Assembly: GCA_050696075.1 (NCBI GenBank)
Contig: JBOGUF010000095.1
Span: forward strand, 1 to 21,381
Origin: JBOGUF01 sp050696075
GTDB taxonomy: Bacteria > Chloroflexota > Chloroflexia > Thermomicrobiales > UBA6265
Direction: 5' to 3'
Length of the DNA stretch: 21,381 nt
Shown here: piece by piece, positions 6,688-14,994 of the stretch
How the letters are laid out: each line of letters opens with the position of its first letter
Numbering within the stretch: position 1 is the stretch's first letter
Translations under genes and position numbers: made by a program
The notes under the pieces: model-generated
What the model saw: the letters and a program-made list of their open reading frames with translations, nothing else
Told to the model about the DNA's origin: nothing
Databases searched by the model: none

Positions 6688-8280
6688 TCATGCCAACCGT
6701 TTCATCACCAACTCGCGCGCGTCCCTGATCCACCGTGGATCGCGCGGAAACGCCGCAAAATCGACGATCTCGCCCAACAGCGGGTCATTCCGTTCAACCC
6801 CTGCCGCTTGCAGCAGCGCGTAGTCCTGCAAACTCTCCGCAAAGACCTCCCACCGGATCGAGTCGAGTGGCCCATCGGGACCGGGGTAGACGACAAACGG
6901 GTCGCCGTAGCCCCAGTTCGGCCAGGCGACGGCATCGGTCACCTGAAACGGGTCGATCAGCATCGTCGTCTGCCGCTGATACCAATAGTTGTAGCCCCAA
7001 TGCAGGAACCCCTCGACGCCCATCCGGTAGAGCAGCCAGCCCGACATCCGAATCTTCGCCAGCGGCGTGTCGCACATCCGGTTCAGGTAGCGCCCGCGCG
7101 GCACGCAGCAGAAGTAGGCCCAGGCCGGGAACCCCTCCGCGGCAAACGCCGGCACGGACGGCAGCAGCGCGACCGGTGTGTCTGTCACTCCCGCCCGCGC
7201 GTACTCGACCTCGCTCAGCGCGTCCATCACCCGCATCCAGGGCGCCAACTCCCGCAGCAGCTCCCGCGCCGCCCGGTAGCTCGCCAGTTGTTCCGCCCCG
7301 TGCGGCTCGTCGGAGAGGTGGAAGAAACTCCGTTCCAACACCCCTTCCGTTCGCAGGAACCGCTCGAACGCGGGCAGGAACGCGGTCAGGAAACGACGGT
7401 AGGTCTCGGACGTCCCCGGCGTCTCCGGGTCCCACAGCAACGTGCCGTCCTCGCCGTGCCCGCGATAGATGCGGATCGCATGGCGTGCCCCCCACTGCGA
7501 GAAGAGATGACTCCACTCGAACCGGTCGAGTTCCGCCGTTCTGGCCGCGTCGAGCCACCGCGTTACGTACGTCCAGTCGAAGCGGTATCCGTCGCCGTCG
7601 CGCTCGACGTGCAGCAGTTGGGTCGGCCGCTTGATCCCGTCCAGCGGCGGCGTAAAGATCGGCGTCAGGATTGTGTCCTGCCCGTGCTCGACCAGATTGC
7701 GGAAGTACGGGTCGATCAGCCGCCAGAACTCCTCACTAAACAGGTCGACCCGATACCAATCGGCGATCGCATCGGCGTAGAACCAATGCGTCACCGGAAA
7801 ATCCCGCCGCGCCGGCAGCGCCGCTTCACGCACCGTTAGCCGAACCACATGCCTCGATTCCTGCCCACCGTCCGTCGTCAGCGTCGCCCGCAAGATGTGC
7901 TCGCCCGGCGTGGCGTCCGTTCCCACCGTCACCGTCACCCAAAAGCTGTTCGTCTCTTGCGGCCCTGCCGTCAGACTCGACTCGGGATAGAGCGGATCGG
8001 GCACGAACCCCGGCAGGAACGCGATCCCTTCGGCATCGTCCGCCGGCGTCTCCGTATTCAGATGCGGCATCGGCACGTAGCCGACCCGCCGCACCCGAAC
8101 ATTGGCCCCCTCCGGCCCCTCAACTCGCGCCGCCACCGCCGCCGGCGCATCCCCCGTCCGACAGACGACCTGAAACGACACCCGTTCCCCACGCAGCGCG
8201 GATAGCCGCAACTCGTCCCGCGCCTCCGCCTCCGATCGCGGATACAACCGCCGCAACGAATCCGCCAGCCAGCTCTGCAC
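6688..8280 (-). CDS. DUF4091/GH123-like glycoside hydrolase family protein
   Basis: A protein of about 530 residues. Residues 1-155 form a beta-rich N-terminal domain (SALRGERVSFQVVCRTG, PGEHILRATLTT). It is followed by a TIM-barrel with the Asp-Glu pair in SFFHLSDEPHG (D324, E325), the position of the catalytic DE pair in GH123-type N-acetylgalactosaminidases. The C-terminal part has the DUF4091 hallmarks GFLHWGYNYW, GDPFVVYPGPDGPLDSIRWE and ESLQDYALL. No signal peptide is seen, so it is probably cytoplasmic. I start at the GTG at 8280 because GGAGG lies five bases upstream; a GTG at 8292 would add four residues without a ribosome site. The substrate is unknown. It sits between an MDR dehydrogenase remnant and RidA, suggesting carbohydrate catabolism. 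Confidence 0.85.
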   Translation of the reverse strand: MQSWLADSLRRLYPRSEAEARDELRLSALRGERVSFQVVCRTGDAPAAVAARVEGPEGANVRVRRVGYVPMPHLNTETPADDAEGIAFLPGFVPDPLYPESSLTAGPQETNSFWVTVTVGTDATPGEHILRATLTTDGGQESRHVVRLTVREAALPARRDFPVTHWFYADAIADWYRVDLFSEEFWRLIDPYFRNLVEHGQDTILTPIFTPPLDGIKRPTQLLHVERDGDGYRFDWTYVTRWLDAARTAELDRFEWSHLFSQWGARHAIRIYRGHGEDGTLLWDPETPGTSETYRRFLTAFLPAFERFLRTEGVLERSFFHLSDEPHGAEQLASYRAARELLRELAPWMRVMDALSEVEYARAGVTDTPVALLPSVPAFAAEGFPAWAYFCCVPRGRYLNRMCDTPLAKIRMSGWLLYRMGVEGFLHWGYNYWYQRQTTMLIDPFQVTDAVAWPNWGYGDPFVVYPGPDGPLDSIRWEVFAESLQDYALLQAAGVERNDPLLGEIVDFAAFPRDPRWIRDARELVMKRLA

Positions 8281-8291
8281 ACGACCCTCCA

Positions 8292-8375
8292 CTACGAAAA
8301 TCGGATTCCCAGCTTGATCGACCGTTCCGGGTGCTCGTCGATCGTCCAGTAGGCTTCTTCTACGGTCCGCACAAA
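8292..8375 (-). pseudogene. Remnant: C-terminus of an MDR dehydrogenase
   Basis: The minus strand here reads VRTVEEAYWTIDEHPERSIK followed by LGIRFS and a TAG (8294-8292). This matches the C-terminus of the intact dehydrogenase ending at 9632 (SIEAYRAIDEHPERSIKLGVRFG). A 32-base stretch is identical between the two (8308-8339 and 9648-9679). Nothing upstream of about 8380 continues the gene. It is either the tail of a second, mostly lost dehydrogenase copy or part of a duplication made when the intervening gene was gained. Its stop overlaps the alternative GTG of the DUF4091 gene. Confidence 0.8.
8308..8339. repeat. 32-bp direct repeat, left copy
   Basis: Identical to 9648-9679, exactly 1340 bases away in the same orientation; after one mismatch a further four bases match. 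Both copies encode the C-terminal DEHPERSIKLG segment of an MDR dehydrogenase on the minus strand. The pair brackets the zinc-ribbon/TPR gene. Confidence 0.9.
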
Positions 8376-8529
8376 CCGTAGCGATGTCAATGTGTACCGT
8401 CTCACAGTTCGGATACCCGCGCCATCGGACTATGGCTGCGAACCGATCTCATTAGTTATCATTTGGGTACCCACACTCGGCGGGTTCAAACGTGATCGAC
8501 GCTTTCAATAGCTAGCCCTGGAGGTTCGT

Positions 8530-9624
8530 GTGCCAACCCTGGTTGCCCTAACCTGCCCGGTTTGCGGTGCCCCGATCCGCCCAGAAACTGATCGATGCGC
8601 GTTCTGTGGATCAGTCGTCGTGATCCTAACCGATCACCCGCGGATTGATCCGCGCAGCCTGAACAAAGCAGTTGTCGATCAGCGCATCGCGGAGTATCGA
8701 AGGACGGTTCGTAGCAACCCGCATGATGAGGATGCCCACTATGGCCTGGGCGTCGCCTACTTCAATTTGGGTCTCCTCGAGGAAGCGGCCGACGAATTAA
8801 CTCAGGCAAGCCGACTCATGCCGGAGAATCCCCACATTCAGACGCAGTTAGCCGTCGTGTACGCCGACCTCGCCAAGGTAGGGCAAACTGGCGCAACCGA
8901 TCGTGCCTGGGATCGCGTGAATCGCGCGCTTTTGCTCAGCCCCTCTCACACCGAAGCGTTGATGCTCAAAGCTGACCTATCGTTGCGTCGAAATGATCGC
9001 TCCACCGCAATCACGATCTGGCGCCAGGTGGCAGAACGCGAGCCAGAGTCAGCTCGGCCGAAGCTGATCGAAGCACTGCGCGATCAGGCGAATGAGGCCC
9101 TGACCTTTCGCAGATGGCGGGCGATGGTGGAAACGTCGCGTGAACTCGCGCGTGAAGACCCGGGGGCCGTACGTCGTCCCCTTGCGCATTTCGTCGCCCA
9201 GCACGTCGACATTCTTCGCACTTCGAAAACGTGGAATCGACAAGAACATAAACGTGATTGGAGCCGGCCATGGTTCTGGAAGTCGCTAGGCATTGCAGTT
9301 ATTGCCGCAGGATTCTCGTTTGTTGCAGCGATCATATTCGCCCTTCTTGCGGCTGACGAGTCTGGATCGACCGCCATCAGCGATCCGTTCGCTTGGGCAA
9401 TGCTGATTGCCTTCCTTTCCATCGCAGTTTCGCCGGTCGTTGTGATGATGGTCGGCCACAAACGAGCTCGGGGTGCACTCTTATCTCCGGACGGGAATCC
9501 CGCGCCAAAGATCGCGGATTTCGCGAAGGAGAGGGTGTCCGATGTCGACCGCCTACTACACGCCGCACAATTCATCGCGAGCGAACTTGAACGGCGAGAC
9601 GAGATAAGACTTGCACGAAGATGA
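8530..9624 (+). CDS. Zinc-ribbon, TPR and two-helix membrane protein of unknown function
   Basis: A 364-residue protein. N-terminal zinc ribbon C9-x2-C12...C23-x2-C26 (CPVCGAP, CAFCGS). TPR-like helices follow at about 66-172 (DAHYGLGVAYFNLGLLEEAADELTQASRLMPENP, then LLLSPSHTEALMLKADLSLRRND). Two membrane helices (about 251-274 and 288-309) precede a charged C-terminal region. It probably sits in the membrane with the ribbon and TPRs in the cytoplasm as a protein-binding scaffold; no enzymatic motif is seen. The GTG start has GGAGG five bases upstream. Its base composition looks less GC-rich than its neighbours and it runs against the flanking minus-strand genes, between copies of a 32-bp repeat, all suggesting acquisition. 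About 150 bases upstream (8380-8529) I see no clear promoter, only an AT-richer patch with TATCAT near 8456. Confidence 0.8.
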   Translation: MPTLVALTCPVCGAPIRPETDRCAFCGSVVVILTDHPRIDPRSLNKAVVDQRIAEYRRTVRSNPHDEDAHYGLGVAYFNLGLLEEAADELTQASRLMPENPHIQTQLAVVYADLAKVGQTGATDRAWDRVNRALLLSPSHTEALMLKADLSLRRNDRSTAITIWRQVAEREPESARPKLIEALRDQANEALTFRRWRAMVETSRELAREDPGAVRRPLAHFVAQHVDILRTSKTWNRQEHKRDWSRPWFWKSLGIAVIAAGFSFVAAIIFALLAADESGSTAISDPFAWAMLIAFLSIAVSPVVVMMVGHKRARGALLSPDGNPAPKIADFAKERVSDVDRLLHAAQFIASELERRDEIRLARR

Positions 9625-9631
9625 GCAAAGG

Positions 9632-10753
9632 TTATCCAAACCGCACCCCCAGCTTGATCGACCGTTCCGGGTGCTCGTCAATCGCCCGATATGCCTCGAT
9701 GCTCTCTGCGAACGGTACAATCGGCGTTACGACGCCGTCGGCCCGCAGGCGCCCACTGGTGAGCCAGCGCAGCGTCACCTCGACCAGTCGTTCCAGCGTC
9801 CAGCCGGGCGCATCGCGTAGTGGCAGACTCTCGGCGCGCGCTGAAACGAACTGCAACCGGTTGACGTGAAACTCCTCACCCAGCCGCAAGCCGGCCGCCT
9901 CGCCGCCGTAGAAGGAGAGGACGCAGATCGTACCGCCGAACCGCGTGGCGCGGATCGCCTGGTGCAGCGCCTGGCTGCTCCCCGAGACTTCGACCGCGAC
10001 ATCGACGCCGAGTTCGCCGACTTGTGTCGGTTTCTCCCAATAGCCGCCCAGGATCGACTCACGCGGCATGGCGCCGTCCGAAGTCTCCCCGTTCGGCGCG
10101 GTCAGGCGGCGGATCGCCAACCCAGCGTCGCCGTCGCCCGCGCGCGGATCGAGCGCCTCGTCCGCGCCAAACGCCAGCGCCAACGCCCGCCGCTCCGCGA
10201 TCGGATCGACCGCGACGACCCAGTCGGCTCCGGCAATGCGCGCAATCTGCACCGCCAGCAACCCGATCGCGCCCAGCCCGAAGACCGCGATCCGGTCGCC
10301 CAGCTTGATCCCGGCGTCGCGGATCGCCATCGCCATCACCGCCGGGTCAAGGCAAACCGCCGCCTCCGGCGAAAGTCCATCCGGCAGTGGATCGGCCCGG
10401 GTCTCGTCCACCGTTTGCGTCTCGCGGATCGGGAAGTGCCCAAAGACACGATCGCCGACCGCAAACCGGGTCACGCTTGAGCCGGCGTCGGTGACGATGC
10501 CCACCGCCATGTTGCCGAGCCGCATCGGGAACCGTCTTTGTTGCTGCGCCTCGGTGAGCGGCATCACCGCCCCCCAGCCCGGGTCGTACACCCGCCGCGC
10601 CGACGGCTCGTCCCGGTAGCCGACCAATTCGGTCCCGTGCTTCGGCGAGGCGAACTCGGTCCGGACCCGGATCTGGCGCTCCCCCAGCGGCGACTCTTCA
10701 TACTCGCTCAGCACCGGCGTCCGCGGCGCGACGGCGAGAAGCTCACGCGGCAT
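9632..10753 (-). CDS. MDR-superfamily (zinc-type alcohol dehydrogenase-like) oxidoreductase
   Basis: A 373-residue NAD(P)-dependent dehydrogenase. The Rossmann dinucleotide site is GDRIAVFGLGAIGLLAVQIA (G159-x-G-x-x-G164) followed by VVAVDP, whose Asp suggests NAD preference. The N-terminal GroES-like domain has ASPKHGTELVGYRDEP where zinc enzymes have a Cys-Gly-x-Asp zinc ligand. The catalytic Cys is absent and no four-Cys structural zinc loop is visible, so it is probably a zinc-independent member. The start is ATG 10753 (MPRELLAVAP) with CAGGAG seven bases upstream; the open frame extends to 10834 without a better site. It was probably followed directly by the DUF4091 gene before the zinc-ribbon gene inserted. 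The substrate is likely a sugar or polyol by context, unproven. Confidence 0.87.
   Translation of the reverse strand: MPRELLAVAPRTPVLSEYEESPLGERQIRVRTEFASPKHGTELVGYRDEPSARRVYDPGWGAVMPLTEAQQQRRFPMRLGNMAVGIVTDAGSSVTRFAVGDRVFGHFPIRETQTVDETRADPLPDGLSPEAAVCLDPAVMAMAIRDAGIKLGDRIAVFGLGAIGLLAVQIARIAGADWVVAVDPIAERRALALAFGADEALDPRAGDGDAGLAIRRLTAPNGETSDGAMPRESILGGYWEKPTQVGELGVDVAVEVSGSSQALHQAIRATRFGGTICVLSFYGGEAAGLRLGEEFHVNRLQFVSARAESLPLRDAPGWTLERLVEVTLRWLTSGRLRADGVVTPIVPFAESIEAYRAIDEHPERSIKLGVRFG
9648..9679. repeat. 32-bp direct repeat, right copy
   Basis: Right copy of the repeat at 8308-8339. It lies inside the intact MDR dehydrogenase gene, near its 3' end, and begins 23 bases after the stop codon of the zinc-ribbon gene. 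Confidence 0.9.
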
Positions 10754-10854
10754 GATCGACTCCTGCGTGTAGTGGCGCGCGACAGCGGTGAATCTGTCGC
10801 CTTCCATGAGCTGCGGTCCAGAGTACGGTATCATCAGGACGTCGCGCGGGAGAT

Positions 10855-11615
10855 GTGAATGGATTGTCGGCGGCGCACAACCGCCGCGATAGAGCTATGG
10901 TTGGTTTCGCTGGGCCGCCGCCGATGACACCATCTTCGGCGCTGATCGTCGGGCGGGCGACCGAGCGCGTCCCGCTCCATGAGCAACTCGCTGATGCAGC
11001 CAGCGGCCATGGCCGGTTTGTCCTCATCGGGGCGAAGCTGGCATTGGCAAGACCACCCTGGCCCGCGCCCTGGCCGATGAGGCGATCCGGACCGCCAGTG
11101 ATCCGGTCCAGCCGCTGGCGTTATTGGCCGCGCATCGTCTTCGGGGCGAGTTCGCAACCGCCACGCGCGATCGTGCCGCCGCCGATCGAGCGCAAGCGGC
11201 GGCGCTCGCGCTGGCCGACCCCCGCGTGGCGCCATTCGAGCGCGCGCTGACCCTGATCGCGCTGGCCGATCTTCGCCTGACGACCGGTCAGGCTGAGGCC
11301 GCCACGGTACACCTGGCCGAGGCCCGCGCCATCTGCGCGCCACTCGATGCCCTGCCGGCACTGGCACGAATCGACACCCTACGTGATCGCGCGGCCGCCC
11401 CTTCCCCGCCGGCCGAGTCGCTCACCGGTCTCACCCGTCGCGAGGTCGAAGTGCTCCATCTCGTGGCCCAAGGCTTAACCGACGCCGAGGTCGCCGATCG
11501 CCTCTTCATCAGCCCGCGCACCGTCAGCCAGGACCTCCGCTCCGTTTACGCCAAGCTCGATCTCCCCTCCCGCTCCGCCGCCACCCGCTACGCCATGGAA
11601 CACGGCCTCGCCTGA
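10855..11615 (+). pseudogene. LuxR-type (LAL-like ATPase) regulator, frameshifted and internally deleted
   Basis: The N-terminal frame reads ALIVGRATERVPLHEQLADA and then HGRFVLIG. Adding one base at 11029-11034 continues as EAGIGKTTLARALADEA, the Walker A ATPase motif. That second frame runs straight into the C-terminal TPR-like helices (LALLAAHRLRGEFATATRD...) and a complete LuxR HTH (LTRREVEVLHLVAQGLTDAEVADRLFISPRTVSQDLRSVY). Normal members of this family have several hundred residues between Walker A and these helices. Here they are joined near 11100-11115, so most of the ATPase and TPR region is missing. The missing base is in a G run, so a base-call error is possible for the frameshift but does not explain the deletion. 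From about 11124 a 163-residue HTH protein could still be made. No good ribosome site is seen for the N-terminal start. Confidence 0.8.
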
Positions 11616-11827
11616 TTCACCAGTCACACCAGGCCGTCGTCGTCGCCAACCAGTGGGTCTGCGCAAAACTACGCAAACGTCACGCCCATCAGCGTTCATC
11701 GGTTCACCCGCAAGTTGCGCGGTTTTGGCGATGTGACCCGCCGCCAAGCCTCCTATGGTGGTGATGAGCCGTCACCATCGCTACAAGGCCGCATCGGCCC
11801 TTGTCACACGTCGAGGAGGAATTCACC

Positions 11828-12352
11828 ATGCGTCGCATCGCTCTGCACACTATGGCGTTCGCGCTCGCCGCGGTCTGCATCCTCGCGGCCAGGGCGGGCG
11901 CCGCCGCCGCGCCGCCGGAGCCGCGGGCGGTTGCCATCCCGTGCGTCACAAACGTCAGTGCTCAGGTTCTCGGGAGCACGCCGGCGCCGAATGCGGAGGG
12001 GCAGGTACTCGTGCTCGCCCGCGTCATTCTCGCCCCGGGCGGCAGCATCGGCGCGCATACGCATCCCGGCACGCTGATTGTCTCGGTCGAGTCCGGCACC
12101 TTCGAACTCACGCTCCTCGATCACGGCGAGATGGCCGTGATGCGATCGGGAGCGGCCGGCACACCAGCCGCCAGCGAGCCAATCACGCACGGCCAGGAGG
12201 TCGAACTGGCACCCGGCGATTGGTTCGTCGAGGTCGGGATGATCCACAGCTCGCGCGCTATCGGCGACGAGCCGGCCGTGGTCGTCCTCACCGGGTTGAT
12301 CGTAGCCGGGCAACCGCTCACCCAATGCGTCGAGGGAACTCCCACGCCGTAG
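11828..12352 (+). CDS. Secreted cupin-domain protein
   Basis: A 174-residue protein with a signal peptide (about 1-27: MRRIALHTMAFALAAVCILAARAGAAAA). A single cupin barrel follows: motif 1 is GGSIGAHTHPGTLIVSVESG (the usual G-x5-H-x-H pattern, lacking the Glu ligand) and motif 2 is PGDWFVEVGMIHSS with a final His. Two or three His could bind a metal; no enzyme activity can be assigned. AGGAGG lies eight bases before the ATG at 11828. Its promoter probably lies in 11616-11800, where tgcgcaaaactacgca (11658-11673) has TGCG/CGCA half-sites and could be an operator. It lies between a broken LuxR regulator, possibly its former regulator, and a broken FAD oxidoreductase. Confidence 0.85.
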   Translation: MRRIALHTMAFALAAVCILAARAGAAAAPPEPRAVAIPCVTNVSAQVLGSTPAPNAEGQVLVLARVILAPGGSIGAHTHPGTLIVSVESGTFELTLLDHGEMAVMRSGAAGTPAASEPITHGQEVELAPGDWFVEVGMIHSSRAIGDEPAVVVLTGLIVAGQPLTQCVEGTPTP

Positions 12353-12463
12353 CGATTGCCGCCGAGAAATACGCAATCTAGCCGATGCGCCGGATTCTGC
12401 CGCTGCCTATATTCGACGTGCTCCCACCCGGCGCTTCGACCTTGCATGCGAAGAGGAATGACC

Positions 12464-13734
12464 ATGGCTACGATCGCACCACCGATCACAACCACGTCCC
12501 GGCTTGACGCTGCCATCGAACAACTCGCGCCCCAGGTCCGCGGCGACCTCATCCGACCCGGCAACGAAACGTACGAGGCGTCCCGCCGCGTCTACAACGC
12601 TATGATCGATCGGCGCCCGGCGCTCATCGTTCGCGCCGCCGACGTCCACGTCGATCCGAAGGACCGGACCGCCCGCGTCGGCGGAGGGGCCACCTGGGGC
12701 GACGTAGATCACGCCACCCACACCTTTGGCCTCGCCATCCCGGCGGCATCCTCTCGACGACAGGCGTCGGCGGTCTCACCCTCGGTGGAGGCTTTGGCTA
12801 TCTCTCTCGCCGCTACGGTCTCTCGGCCGACAATCTCCTCTCCGCCGACGTCGTGACCGCCGGCGGGGAGTTTGTCACCGCCAGCGTTGAGTCGCACCCG
12901 GACCTCTTCTGGGCAATCCGGGGCGGCGGCGGCAACTTCGGCGTCGTCACCTCGTTCGATTTTCGGCTGCACCCGATCGGGATGGTTTACGGCGGTCCGA
13001 TCTTCTATCCGGTTGACGCCAGCGAGCAGGTTCTCCGCTTCTACCGCGACGTCATGGCTGATGCCCCGCGGGAGTTGAGCGCCTTCTTCGGCTACCACAT
13101 TGCCCCGCCCGCGCCCTTTGTCCCGGAGCACCTGCACGGGCACACCGCCTGCGCCATCGTCGCCTGCTACACCGGCCCCATGGAGCAGGCCGAAGCGGCG
13201 ATCAAGCTGATCCGCGAGGCGGGTCCCGTCGCGCTCGACCTGGCCGGACCGATTCCCTACCCGGCGCTCAACAGCATGTTTGACGCCCTGCTCCCGCCAG
13301 GCTTGCACCACTACTGGAAGGCCGACTTCGACGCCGATCTCAGCGACGAGGCGATCGCCATCCACCACGAGCACGGTTCAAAGGTTCCCAACTTCCTGTC
13401 GCTCATGCACCTCTACCCGCTCGACGGCGCGGTCCATGATCTGGCCAACGATGCCACCGCATTCAGTTATCGGGACGTCCGCTTCGCGCACATCATCGCC
13501 GGTATCGATACCGACCCGGCCAATATGCCAGCCCACCGCGATTGGGTGCGTGCCTACTGGTCTGCCCTCCATCCGCACTCGGCCGGCGGCGCCTACGTCA
13601 ATTTTCTGATGGAGGAAGGCCAGGACCGAATCAAGACCACCTACCGCGCTAACTACCCCCGCTTGGTCGACATCAAGCGCACGTGGGACCCAAACAACCT
13701 GTTGCACGTGAACCAAAACATCTCCGCGGGGTGA
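12464..13734 (+). pseudogene. FAD-linked oxidoreductase (BBE-type), frameshifted and lacking the flavin-attachment segment
   Basis: The N-terminus (TSRLDAAIEQLAPQVRGDLIRPGNETYEASRRVYNAMIDRRPALIVRAADV) is typical of PCMH-type FAD oxidases. It then jumps to HVDPKDRTARVGGGATWGDVDHATHTFGLAIP. The expected intervening 40-50 residues, which hold the 'R-G-G-G-H' motif whose His binds FAD covalently, are missing. At 12739-12743 one G appears lost (cccggcgg for cccgggcgg). Restoring it gives GGILSTTGVGGLTLGGGFGYLSRRYGLSADNLLSADVVTAGGEF, joining the long intact C-terminal part that ends with the BBE motif WDPNNLLHVNQNI. The start ATG 12464 has GAGG seven bases upstream. A 293-residue C-terminal product from 12853 would lack the FAD site and is unlikely to work. 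Confidence 0.85.
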
Positions 13735-13787
13735 GGGGCGAGGCGTTAGGGACAACGGCGACGCGCCTAACGCCTCACCCCTCACCC
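13729..13787. terminator. Heptamer-repeat inverted repeat, probable bidirectional terminator
   Basis: Arms 13729-13750 and 13766-13787 are complementary at 21 of 22 positions around a 15-base loop, between convergent genes. Each arm is made of 7-base units: gggtgag, gggcgag, gcgttag on the left, and ctaacgc, ctcaccc, ctcaccc on the right. The stop codon of the FAD oxidoreductase lies inside the left arm. There is no T-run, so classical intrinsic termination is uncertain. Confidence 0.7.
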
Positions 13788-14549
13788 TTACAGCTCCGCG
13801 GTCGCTTGATCTCCGCTCAGCGCGAACCGCGGCACCGCCCCGACGCCGCCATGCTCATCCAGGCGCTTGGCGGCGTCGGCCCGTGGGCGTTCGCCGCCCG
13901 CCTCCGGGATGGTGTGCATCAGTTCCTCGGTCGAACCCGGTATCTCGGTCCGCACGATCTCAACCGTCGCGTCGGTCTGATAGGCGAGACGAACCAGCTC
14001 CTCCTCCAGCGGCACGGCGACGATGTCGCCGGGCTCGCCGCCGTATGGGTGCGCGCGAGGCAGTTTGCCGACGCCGGAGACCCCCTGGTCGAAGTCGGCC
14101 CAACCGGCGGAGGAGAAATCGTCGTTGACCACCAGCATCATCACCTGGCCGCCGAGTAGCGCCGTCACCACGTCTTCTGGCCCCGCGACCGCCGTGCCGC
14201 CCGGCCCCAGGTTGTCTGTTACCTGCTGCACCGCCTCGCCTTCACGTTGCCGCTCGTACTCCTCGACGAAGTCGCACAATTCGCGCCACATCGTCTCCCA
14301 CGCGGGACGACGGCTCGGTCCCGGCCGCGGCTCCTGCCCGCCGCCGCGTCGCTGCGACGCCTTTAACTCCGGCGCCTGGTCGCGTCCGGGATGTCCACCC
14401 TCCGGCCGCCAGTCCAAGCTGACTGTCAGGTACGGCGCCTCGCGCGACGGCGGCAATTGCGCCATCCGGTTCAACAGCGCCGGCAGGTTGCGCGCCAGCG
14501 GTCGCTCCTCGACGTAGGCGCGAATGCGTTGCACGGGATCAGTCACCAT
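13788..14549 (-). CDS. Vlms/baeRF-family (bacterial eRF1-like) protein, internally shortened
   Basis: A 253-residue protein starting at ATG 14549 (GGAAGGGAG upstream). The N-terminus (residues 1-98: YLTVSLDWRPEG..., then WRELCDFVEEY) and the C-terminus match, from memory, the bacterial eRF1-like Vlms/baeRF proteins. The C-terminal features are ERQREGEAVQQVTDNLGPGG, GPEDVVTALLGGQVMMLVVNDDF, GWADF, an eL30-like segment, and PLEEELVRLAYQTDATVEIV. Full-length members are near 370-400 residues. Here the central eRF1-like domain is missing at about residue 98 (near 14255) with the frame intact. The reading frame continues upstream of 14549, but that region is only a shadow of the next gene. Activity of the shortened protein is doubtful. 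Roles proposed for the family, ribosome rescue or hibernation, are inferred. Confidence 0.7.
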   Translation of the reverse strand: MVTDPVQRIRAYVEERPLARNLPALLNRMAQLPPSREAPYLTVSLDWRPEGGHPGRDQAPELKASQRRGGGQEPRPGPSRRPAWETMWRELCDFVEEYERQREGEAVQQVTDNLGPGGTAVAGPEDVVTALLGGQVMMLVVNDDFSSAGWADFDQGVSGVGKLPRAHPYGGEPGDIVAVPLEEELVRLAYQTDATVEIVRTEIPGSTEELMHTIPEAGGERPRADAAKRLDEHGGVGAVPRFALSGDQATAEL

Positions 14550-14994
14550 CGGTCGGTCTCCCTTCCTCGCACGACAGATCGTCCGCGGCGACCCATGCAG
14601 CGCGCGTGCCGCCATGCCATCTCCGACGATATGCCGGCGTCGGAGCGGGGGCCCTGGTGGCGGGGCGGCACGGGGCAGCCGGGCAGCGCGACCGAGTCTC
14701 CGGCCGGCGCAACGCCCTGGCGCTGGGGCCCATGGGGGCAGCCACGCGGCGCCGCTACGATCCGCTCCGTCCTGGCCCGCCCGCGGCCGCGCGACGGCAA
14801 AACGACATCGAGCGATTGATGCTAGGCAATCGTACCTATTGGTGCTCATCCAGCAATCCGCGCGTGGAATCGGCAATTCCCGTGATGTGTCGGGCGGTCG
14901 CGTCTGCCAGGATAAGCACACCGTGGGAACGCATGGGTCTTGGCTGGTCAGGGGTCCGGCCAGCGCGGGGGCGTAATACGTGAAAGGGCCGAGG
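14550..14994. other. 445-base divergent intergenic region
   Basis: No convincing gene is seen on either strand; the open frames are compositional, with Arg/Pro/Ala-rich translations. An 8-bp hairpin (ctccgacg / cgtcggag) lies at 14621-14645. A less GC-rich patch at 14813-14860 is the likely promoter area for the two divergent genes. On the minus strand TTGCTG, 16 bases, then TACGAT is a weak candidate for the baeRF-like gene. On the plus strand TTGATG, 15 bases, then TATTGG is a weak candidate for the SnoaL fusion gene. Confidence 0.4.

Noticed and set aside
6808..7839. Long plus-strand frames opposite the DUF4091 gene
   Set aside because: Arg/Pro/Gln-rich antisense shadow with no domain pattern, typical of high-GC DNA.
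8440..8475. Promoter for the zinc-ribbon gene based on TATCAT near 8456
   Set aside because: No acceptable -35 at 16-18 bases; kept only as a remark.
14550..14994. A small gene in the divergent spacer
   Set aside because: Candidate frames have no ribosome site at sensible spacing and only compositional Arg/Pro/Ala content.
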